This document shows positions 6,415 through 11,339 of a DNA stretch of 11,339 bases, piece by piece. This DNA is from Burkholderiaceae bacterium (GTDB taxonomy: Bacteria > Pseudomonadota > Gammaproteobacteria > Burkholderiales > Burkholderiaceae_C). The position numbers and the translations under genes are program-made. Under the pieces are notes generated by a model, which was not told the DNA's origin, ran no database searches, and was given only the letters and a program-made list of their open reading frames with translations. Every line of letters begins with the position of its first letter. Position 1 is the first letter of the stretch. The stretch is taken from contig JALRBF010000374.1 of assembly GCA_023262365.1 (NCBI GenBank), positions 1-11,339 of the forward strand. The letters are read 5' to 3'.

Positions 6415-6714
6415 ATGACCCAACCAATTAACGGCAGCCCAGGCCCCAGCCCGCAAGAGCTGGCCAGTCGTGCCGCTGAGCGCGACAAATTCCAGGCCGC
6501 CCAACAAGCCAAAGACGCACCCGAAGCCAAAGAGGTGGAAAGCAAAGACTCACTTCACCTCAGCGGCATTGCCGAACAAGTGGCCAGCGAACCGGCCTTT
6601 GACCGCGCCAAGGTGGACGCTATCAAGCAAGCCTTGCGCGACGGCAGCTACCCCTTGGACCCGCGCCGTATCGCCGAGAGTTTTGTTGCCATTGAGCGCA
6701 TGATTGGCGAGTAA
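6415..6714 (+). CDS. flgM: Anti-sigma-28 factor FlgM
   Basis: Binds and holds sigma-28 (FliA) until the hook is complete, then leaves the cell through the flagellar export channel, releasing late gene expression. The product has 99 residues, normal for FlgM. The N-terminal half is disordered and polar, as expected of an exported, unfolded protein. The C-terminal sigma-binding helices are clear: VDAIKQALRDGSYPLD, then RRIAESFVAIERMI. The ATG at 6415 has AGGAG at 6402-6406, 8 nt upstream, and is preferred over the in-frame TTG at 6397. The gene has its own sigma-28 promoter and is followed by flgN after 27 bp. In a cell with a hook of unusually large subunits, FlgM release would still depend on the switch to late substrates. 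Confidence 0.95.
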   Translation: MTQPINGSPGPSPQELASRAAERDKFQAAQQAKDAPEAKEVESKDSLHLSGIAEQVASEPAFDRAKVDAIKQALRDGSYPLDPRRIAESFVAIERMIGE

Positions 6715-6741
6715 GTAACCACTTCACTGCAAGCCTCGGCC

Positions 6742-7158
6742 ATGACCCCACCCGTGCTTAACCCATCCCGCTTGGACGCCGCGCAGGCCCAGGCCGATCG
6801 GTTACGTCAATTGCTCGAAGACGAGTTTTCGGCGCTCAAGCGCCAATCGCTCGAGGACTTTGAGGCCATTCAGCCAAGCAAAAACGACTTACTCGAACAA
6901 TTGAGCCGAACGGTGGGCACACCGCCAGCGCCCGAGACCAGCGAGCCCAACCCGCAGTGGCAGGGCTTTCGGCAAGTCATGGCACAGTGCCGCGAGCTGC
7001 ACCGGCGCAATGAAATTTTGATCTCGCGCCAGCTTGACGCCATTCGAGGCACCCTGCAAGCGCTGCAAGGCAACCCCCTGGCCGGGGCAGACGAGGTGTA
7101 CGACCGCCTGGGCCAAGTGCGCGGCGGGCGCCGCGCCCGCGGCTACAGCCTGGCCTAA
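6742..7158 (+). CDS. flgN: Flagellar export chaperone FlgN
   Basis: Cytoplasmic chaperone for the hook-filament junction proteins FlgK and FlgL, delivering them to the export gate. The product has 138 residues and is nearly all helical: LDAAQAQADRLRQLLEDEF at the start, the segment NDLLEQLSRTVG in the middle, and CRELHRRNEILISRQLDAIR with the RN-(E/G)-I-L-I motif typical of the family. The C-terminus YDRLGQVRGGRRARGYSLA has the YDrxG...G pattern common in proteobacterial FlgN. The ATG at 6742 has no clear ribosome site, so translation may depend on flgM, 27 bp upstream. Its stop is only 10 bp from the stop of the convergent FlhB-like gene. Confidence 0.92.
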   Translation: MTPPVLNPSRLDAAQAQADRLRQLLEDEFSALKRQSLEDFEAIQPSKNDLLEQLSRTVGTPPAPETSEPNPQWQGFRQVMAQCRELHRRNEILISRQLDAIRGTLQALQGNPLAGADEVYDRLGQVRGGRRARGYSLA

Positions 7159-7189
7159 ACCCGCACCGTTAGGCCGAAGCGCCTTTTTT
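7152..7189 (+). terminator. Inverted repeat across the convergent flgN / FlhB-like stops
   Basis: GGCCTAA (7152-7158) and TTAGGCC (7169-7175) form a perfect 7-bp stem with a 10-nt loop. Each arm contains one gene's stop codon: TAA of flgN on the plus strand, and TAA of the FlhB-like gene on the minus strand. On the plus strand a run of six T follows at 7184-7189 after an 8-nt spacer, so it may end flgMN transcription, though the spacer is longer than in classical terminators. On the minus strand no T-run follows. Confidence 0.45.
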
Positions 7190-7456
7190 CTCGTCGCCGG
7201 GCTGCATGCCCTTCAACCAGTACACCCAAGACAACACCACCGCCACGGCCGCGTAGAGTTCGGGCGGAATCGCCTCATCCAACGGCACATCGCGCAATAG
7301 CGCCAGCAACTGGGGGTTCTCGGCAATCAGTACCCCATGTTTTTTGGCTTCAGCCACCATTTGCTCTGCGCTTTCGTCGGCCCCCCTGGCGGTCACCACA
7401 GGCGCGTCGTTTAGGCCATATTCAATGGCAATTGCCTGCAGTTGACGACGGTTCAC
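7169..7456 (-). CDS. Short FlhB C-terminal-domain-like protein (FhlB type)
   Basis: A stand-alone 95-residue relative of the cytoplasmic C-terminal domain of FlhB/EscU/YscU, the switch part of type III export gates. The family pattern is clear: AIAIEYGLNDAPVVTARGAD, then AKKHGVLIAENPQLLALL, and IPPELYAAVAVVLSWVYWL. It has none of FlhB's membrane helices and lacks the NPTH autocleavage site, since it starts just beyond that point, so it resembles the already cleaved fragment. Similar small proteins (for example B. subtilis YlqH) are often found beside a fliK-like gene. It starts with GTG at 7456, which overlaps the TGA of the upstream FliK-like gene in the sequence GTGA, so the two are translationally coupled. 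A role in changing export specificity is inferred. It is the last gene of the five-gene operon. Confidence 0.88.
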   Translation of the reverse strand: MNRRQLQAIAIEYGLNDAPVVTARGADESAEQMVAEAKKHGVLIAENPQLLALLRDVPLDEAIPPELYAAVAVVLSWVYWLKGMQPGDEKKGASA

Positions 7457-8997
7457 GACGAGATATCCAATAAACTGCCCACCGGCACCTGCGGCTCTGC
7501 GGTTTGAGGGCGCGCGCTGCCCGGGTAGGCACCAAAACCCGTAAGCTGCAGCGAGGCTTGTTGCAGCTCACGCGCGAGGTGTCCACGCCAGCGCCGAGCG
7601 TGGGCCACCACCTCATCGCGCTCGGCCCACAGCGTCACCTCCACGCCGCCTTGGTCCTGCAGCCGGGTGCGTACCCAAACCTCGCCCAGCGCCTCGCTTT
7701 GGGTGTGCAGGTGCACCTCCCATTGGGGCGGCGACTGACTGCCACCATTCCCGGGTTGACGTTTGAATCGCAAGTCCACGGGGGCGGCGTCTTTAAAGGG
7801 TAGGGACAAGCCAAAGACCCATTCGCGCTGCGTCCACGGGGTTGCCGACTCACGCGTTGGGCTACCCGCTGCCTCCTCTGCCGCGGCCTGACGCGCCCTT
7901 GCCACCATGGGCGCCCAAAGCCCCAGCGCCGCGAGCAGCGCCTGCCGCACCGCCGAGGCATCCAACTGGTCGGTGCGCAAGCTCGCCACGGCGGGCCACA
8001 CATCAAACGTTTGGGCCGCGGCTGGGGCGTGCTGGCCCGGCAGCGCCTGCTCGGGATGACGCGCAGGGCCGGCTGGCACTGGCGGCCACGCGGCCATAAC
8101 TCGCGGCATGGGCGGCGGCGCTGCCAGCGAAGCGCCCACGGGCAGGGCCGGGTTCGGCAGGGTGACGCCGGGCGAAGCCGGATACGGCGCAGGTACCGTG
8201 GCCTGTGGTGTTTGAGCTGCTGGCAAAGGCGGGGCCACGCGTGCGGCAAGGGCCTGGCTGGCCGAGGCCTGCGCCGCCCATTCGGCCGGTGCAGCCGGTG
8301 CGGCCGCTGCGGCGCCAGTGGGCGCGGCCGCCTGGGTTGCCTGCGCCGGAGGCACCGCGGCCGCCACCGGTGGGCCCGGCGGCGCAGCCGCCTGCATCGG
8401 CACGGGTGTGAGCGGCTGCAAGGCCCACACCCCCGGCGACAAGCGACGCACCCACACGCCGACCGTTTGCCCGTCCTCAAGCTGCCAGTGCCTGGGCACG
8501 TCCAGCACGTGCTGGCGCCAACGCAGTTGGCTGCCGTGTTGTGCCACCCGCAGCGCCAACACCTGGCCTTGGCTGAGGCCCATCGCCGCGGCGGTATGTG
8601 GGTTAACCATTAACCAGCGCGCCGGCACCTGCGCCGCTGACGCGGCCCCGGCCTCACCGGCCACGCCCTGAGCCCAGTTCGGCATGGGCACGGGCGCCGG
8701 GTCTTGCGCCTGCTGCGCCAGCGGGGCCAGCTGCGCCGCACCCGAAGCCAGCTGCTGCACCTGCAACTGCACCGTCTGTCCAAGTAACGCACGCCAGCGC
8801 GGCGGCAGCTCGATGGCCCGGTTTTGCAGCACCAGCCGCAAACGCTCGTTGCGCACCTCCACCAGGGCCGACACGATTTGCCCATCCAACAAGCCCAGGG
8901 CGCGCGCCACGTCGGCCTGCACCATCGGCAGCCTCACCTCCATGGGCAAAGGCACAGCCCGCCCCACGGCGGAGACCTGCTCAGAGGTGAGCAACAA
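7453..8997 (-). CDS. FliK-like hook-length control protein
   Basis: 514 residues with the architecture of the FliK family. It has an N-terminal part (1-200), a long Ala/Pro/Gln-rich disordered middle (about 200-330) and a C-terminal Flg_hook-type domain at about 426-491 (EALGEVWVRTRLQDQGGVEV, then a helix ending LTGFGAY). In FliK the C-terminal domain contacts FlhB and flips export from hook to filament substrates. Here the partner may be the short FlhB-like protein coupled to it. The N-terminal part (ELPPRWRALLGQTVQLQVQQ, HVLDVPRHWQLEDGQTVGVW) looks like beta-rich repeats. The start is TTG at 8997, chosen for a GAGGT ribosome site 8 nt upstream (9006-9010) and a 6-bp gap to the gene before; ATG at 8943 is the alternative. 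Not the usual fliK location (with fliHIJ), so it may be a second paralogue, or the only one; I cannot tell. Confidence 0.82.
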   Translation of the reverse strand: MLLTSEQVSAVGRAVPLPMEVRLPMVQADVARALGLLDGQIVSALVEVRNERLRLVLQNRAIELPPRWRALLGQTVQLQVQQLASGAAQLAPLAQQAQDPAPVPMPNWAQGVAGEAGAASAAQVPARWLMVNPHTAAAMGLSQGQVLALRVAQHGSQLRWRQHVLDVPRHWQLEDGQTVGVWVRRLSPGVWALQPLTPVPMQAAAPPGPPVAAAVPPAQATQAAAPTGAAAAAPAAPAEWAAQASASQALAARVAPPLPAAQTPQATVPAPYPASPGVTLPNPALPVGASLAAPPPMPRVMAAWPPVPAGPARHPEQALPGQHAPAAAQTFDVWPAVASLRTDQLDASAVRQALLAALGLWAPMVARARQAAAEEAAGSPTRESATPWTQREWVFGLSLPFKDAAPVDLRFKRQPGNGGSQSPPQWEVHLHTQSEALGEVWVRTRLQDQGGVEVTLWAERDEVVAHARRWRGHLARELQQASLQLTGFGAYPGSARPQTAEPQVPVGSLLDISS

Positions 8998-9003
8998 GAG
9001 ACG

Positions 9004-9477
9004 CTACCTCGGAAAACGCACCCAGTGCCGGCGCGCTTGGGCATCGTTGCCCGCGGCTGCCGCTGGGCTGGGGCCACCATCGGCGGCCACGCCGGGCACC
9101 CGCAACACCACACCCGCCTTCAGGTAGTGGGGCGACTGACGCGGGAACGCCTGCGGGTTGGCTTGCACAAACGCCGTGCGCAGCGCCTTGCTGGGGCGGC
9201 CCACGCCGGGCATCAAGCGGCGAATGATGTTGTCTAAGGTGTCGCCGCGGCGCACCCGGTACGACCCGGCCACCGCCGGGGGCACCATGGCCGCCGGGGC
9301 CGAGGCCGCCGCCGGTTGCCCCGGGCTGGCCGACGCTTGGGTGGCGGCCTTGCCCAGCAAGGCCTTTAAAGCCTCGTGGGCGGCGGCGCTTTGTGCCTGC
9401 GCCGCGGGTACGCCACACCCGGCCCACAAAGCCACCGCCACTGGCCACCCGAAAAAAGAAGAAATACGCTTGTTCAT
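9004..9477 (-). CDS. Small secreted LysM protein of the FimV/HubP N-terminal type
   Basis: A 157-residue protein with a Sec signal peptide (basic MNKR, hydrophobic stretch, cleavage probably after AAQA, residue 28). An Ala/Ser/Pro linker follows. A LysM-like domain lies at about 73-129: YRVRRGDTLDNIIRRLMPGV, later FVQANPQAF and LKAGVVLRVP. The RVRRGDTL...ANP.AF...LKAG..L..P pattern is that of the FimV/HubP N-terminus, proteins that bind peptidoglycan at cell poles. Here it stands alone, without the long FimV cytoplasmic part. Two adjacent ATGs exist; the one at 9477 has GAGG 6 nt upstream (9484-9487) and is preferred, while the one at 9480 would be only 3 nt away. It sits between flgT and the FliK-like gene with 6- to 13-bp gaps, so it is probably a peptidoglycan anchor for the motor. 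Confidence 0.8.
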   Translation of the reverse strand: MNKRISSFFGWPVAVALWAGCGVPAAQAQSAAAHEALKALLGKAATQASASPGQPAAASAPAAMVPPAVAGSYRVRRGDTLDNIIRRLMPGVGRPSKALRTAFVQANPQAFPRQSPHYLKAGVVLRVPGVAADGGPSPAAAAGNDAQARRHWVRFPR

Positions 9478-9490
9478 CATCTGCCTCGGG

Positions 9491-10747
9491 TTACAAGGGT
9501 AACGCCACCCAGTCGCCTTGCGCGGGTACAGGGGGCCCTGCCACCTGCCTCAGCAGGCTGCGTTGCCCGTCAATCGACTCCACCTTGGCCAAAGCCAGGC
9601 GCGAGACCACCCCAGCGTGCAACACCTGGGCCGGAATGTCATGCTTGTTCACCAACACCACCCGGTCGCCCTGGCGAAGGCCGCTGGGCGCTCCGGCGTG
9701 CAAGGTCAGCGCGCCGCCCTCGCGGTGCAGCGCAAAGTGCAGCGGCTCGCACGCCAGCCGCTCGCTTAAGGCCTGTTGCCAGCGCTGGGCCAGCTGGGCC
9801 AGTTCACGCGTTACCTCCTCTGGCAGCGTGGGCGCACTCAAGCCCGCCTGCCCCAGTGGCCACAACACCTCGGCCTGTGCACGCCATACCTGTGCCTTGT
9901 TGGGCGCGGCCACCAGCTGCGCGCTCAGTTGCAAGCGCACCGCGTTGTTTGGCGCCGGACTGGCCTGCAACACCATGTGCAATTGCCACGGCGCGCCTGG
10001 CCCACCCTGGCCCAGCAGCATGCGCTGGTAGGCCGACTCTGCCTCGGGCGCCGCCGGCGTGGCCACCCAGCGTGCGCCGCTGGCTCGCTGCCACGGTTGC
10101 CGCGCCGCGACCAGCGCTTGCTGGCCAAAGTAATCCCACACCGAGGCCTCGCCTGGCTCCAGCTGCATGCGCCAGCCCACGTGGTGCGTCCAACGCGCCT
10201 CACTGGGCACCGGGCAAGCCTTGCGCTGGGCTAAGGCCTCAACGGTCAAACGCGGGTCAATCGCGGCGGCGTCCACCTCAGCCTGCCAACGACGTTGGTC
10301 GTTACCTTGAAGGTAGCTGCGTACCCTCACCCCGCGCACGCGCACTTCGCTGGTTATGCGGGTGTCCTCGCGCAGCGCCCCCTTGTCGTCCAGCCAAGCG
10401 TCAGCCACCACCCGTGTCGGGCCCTGCGCCGCGGCCAAAACCAAGGCCTCACGAATCGCCTTCAGCCTGGCCTCGTCCTCTGGGTCGGGAGCGGCCGCCA
10501 CCCTAGCTTGAACCGTGGCCCGCGCAGTGTTGGCCTTGGTTGGCGTGGTGGTTGGCGCAGGTTGCGCGGGGGCCTTGGCCGCTTGCTCCGTGGCCGGCTG
10601 CGCGGCCGCTTCGCTGGCCGGGGCGGCCAACGGCGGCTCGTCGTAAGGCACGCCCAACGCGGCCTCACGCGCGCGCAGGGGGTCTGCCGCATGCGCCGTG
10701 GTCAGCCACGCCACACACACACCCCACACCACGTAACCCATGCGCAT
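9491..10747 (-). CDS. flgT: Flagellar T/H-ring assembly protein FlgT
   Basis: Periplasmic protein that in Vibrio builds the H ring and lets the T ring (MotX/MotY) form around the basal body, stabilising sodium-driven polar motors. The product has 418 residues, somewhat longer than Vibrio FlgT. A signal peptide ends at AHA|ADP (about residue 20). An Ala/Pro/Thr-rich stretch (about 36-90) has no counterpart that I recognise in Vibrio. The FlgT N-terminal type region follows at about 92-165 (KAIREALVLAAAQG, ITSEVRVRGVRV). Residues about 337-418 fit the FlgT C-terminal beta domain (GLRQGDRVVLVN, LALAKVESIDG). The ATG at 10747 has AGGGG 7 nt upstream, overlapping the previous gene's stop codon. 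The family assignment rests on pattern and neighbours and is good but not certain. Confidence 0.8.
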   Translation of the reverse strand: MRMGYVVWGVCVAWLTTAHAADPLRAREAALGVPYDEPPLAAPASEAAAQPATEQAAKAPAQPAPTTTPTKANTARATVQARVAAAPDPEDEARLKAIREALVLAAAQGPTRVVADAWLDDKGALREDTRITSEVRVRGVRVRSYLQGNDQRRWQAEVDAAAIDPRLTVEALAQRKACPVPSEARWTHHVGWRMQLEPGEASVWDYFGQQALVAARQPWQRASGARWVATPAAPEAESAYQRMLLGQGGPGAPWQLHMVLQASPAPNNAVRLQLSAQLVAAPNKAQVWRAQAEVLWPLGQAGLSAPTLPEEVTRELAQLAQRWQQALSERLACEPLHFALHREGGALTLHAGAPSGLRQGDRVVLVNKHDIPAQVLHAGVVSRLALAKVESIDGQRSLLRQVAGPPVPAQGDWVALPL

Positions 10748-10757
10748 CTTGAGGCCC

Positions 10758-11312
10758 CTAGCGTTTGGCGTGACTGGCCAACGAGCCCAAATACAAGGCC
10801 CGCAAATCGTCCACCACCTGGGCGTCCAAGCTCAGCGTGGTCTCGTAGGTGTCCTCGCCAATCGGCGTAATGCTCACCAGCCGCGCACCGTAAATCACCC
10901 CCTCAACCCGGGTGCGAAAGGTGTCGCTGGTCACCATCATGTCAGCCACCGTGGTGCTGGCGTCTAGATGCTGGCCGTACACCTGCTCGGTGAGCGAGCG
11001 GTAGGCGTCGAGCTTGGAGGCGCGAATCGCCATCAACCGCTGTTGCGCCGGCAGCTTGTGGCTTTGCACGCTGATCACGGCGTAACCCGTGGCGCTGATG
11101 GTCTCGCGCTTCTCCACAATCGGCGCAATCATCGAAGCCTTGGCCGCCGACGGCGGCATCACCGGCTCCACGGCGTCGGCCGTGGCCGCTTGCTCGGCCG
11201 TGGGCTTAATCGTCAACGTCATGGGCTGACATCCCGCCAGCATCACCAGGCTTGCGGCCACCACCGGTGCCCAATGCAAGGGCCGCCGTGCGGGCCAAAA
11301 CCGTTCCATCAT
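10758..11312 (-). CDS. flgP: FlgP-like outer-membrane lipoprotein (LPP20 family)
   Basis: A 184-residue lipoprotein. The signal sequence ends in the lipobox LAGC, with lipidated Cys28; the next residues QP do not signal inner-membrane retention, so the outer membrane is likely. A linker (about 30-70) leads to an LPP20-type domain (about 72-165) with GYAVISVQ, AIRASKLDAYRSLTEQVYG and YETTLSLDAQVV. FlgP proteins of this family form disks or rings around polar flagella under the outer membrane in Vibrio and Campylobacter. It lies 10 bp before flgT, as expected of partners in the same ring. The ATG at 11312 has AGGAG 6 nt upstream (11319-11323). It is the first gene of the operon visible here; the operon promoter, or further genes such as flgO, lie beyond the right edge. 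Confidence 0.82.
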   Translation of the reverse strand: MMERFWPARRPLHWAPVVAASLVMLAGCQPMTLTIKPTAEQAATADAVEPVMPPSAAKASMIAPIVEKRETISATGYAVISVQSHKLPAQQRLMAIRASKLDAYRSLTEQVYGQHLDASTTVADMMVTSDTFRTRVEGVIYGARLVSITPIGEDTYETTLSLDAQVVDDLRALYLGSLASHAKR

Positions 11313-11318
11313 GGTGCT

Positions 11319-11323
11319 CTCCT
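11319..11323 (-). promoter_or_regulatory. Ribosome binding site of the flgP-like gene
   Basis: AGGAG on the minus strand, 6 nt before the ATG at 11312. It decides between two adjacent ATG codons, favouring the first. The remaining 16 bases to the edge show no promoter. Confidence 0.7.
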
Positions 11324-11339
11324 GTTCAGAATCGACCGC

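Noticed and set aside
8011..8613. Plus-strand frame opposite the FliK-like gene
   Set aside because: Arg/His/Gly-rich shadow of the Ala/Pro-rich FliK linker.
9410..9420. Possible lipobox (WAGC) in the small LysM protein
   Set aside because: Trp at -3 is a poor lipobox residue and a normal AAQA cleavage site follows.
9376..10506. 376-codon plus-strand frame opposite flgT and the LysM gene
   Set aside because: Rich in Arg/Pro/Ala with no domain pattern; an antisense by-product of GC-rich coding DNA.
1..11339. tRNA, rRNA, CRISPR array, insertion sequence or prophage
   Set aside because: No cloverleaf, spaced direct repeats, transposase motif or terminal inverted repeats were seen.

Overview
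The window is one uninterrupted block of flagellar genes from a Gram-negative, high-GC bacterium. Outer-membrane and periplasmic motor parts (a lipoprotein, secreted FlgA and FlgT) show the diderm envelope. The layout flgBCDE diverging from flgA-flgM-flgN is the usual beta/gammaproteobacterial one. A Betaproteobacterium is my best guess, but this is an inference without a similarity search. FlgP- and FlgT-like proteins plus a near-consensus sigma-54 promoter before flgB recall Vibrio/Pseudomonas-type polar flagella.

Layout. (1) 1-4344, minus strand: the hook/rod operon flgB-flgC-flgD-flgE, tightly packed, with Shine-Dalgarno sequences before flgC, flgD and flgE. flgE runs off the left edge and is exceptional: 917 codons are present and the conserved C-terminus has not yet been reached, against about 400-450 residues in a typical FlgE. 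The extra length is a chain of repeated modules inserted in the exposed middle of the hook protein. (2) 4345-4476: the flgB leader, with a -24/-12 sigma-54 promoter at 4425-4440 and an inverted repeat in the presumed 5' UTR. (3) 4477-5496, minus: a LysM plus lytic-transglycosylase-like protein, placed where a rod-associated peptidoglycan hydrolase would make sense. (4) 5544-7158, plus: flgA, flgM, flgN, with a very good sigma-28 (FliA) promoter before flgM. (5) 7169-11312, minus: a compact five-gene operon in transcription order: FlgP-like lipoprotein, FlgT, a small secreted FimV-type LysM protein, a FliK-like protein and a short FlhB-C-terminal-like protein. Gaps are 6-10 bp and the last pair overlaps by 4 bp.

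How it fits together. flgBCDE make the proximal rod, hook cap and hook. FlgA chaperones P-ring assembly. The LysM-transglycosylase could open the wall for the rod. FlgM and FlgN control and chaperone the late filament stage. The five-gene operon pairs outer-membrane/periplasmic ring parts (FlgP, FlgT, LysM protein) with an apparent second substrate-switch pair (FliK-like, FlhB-C-like), which is the most system-like novelty here. The oversized hook and this accessory operon deserve most attention. No tRNA, rRNA, CRISPR, insertion sequence or prophage signal was seen, and no stretch above 300 bp lacks a gene.
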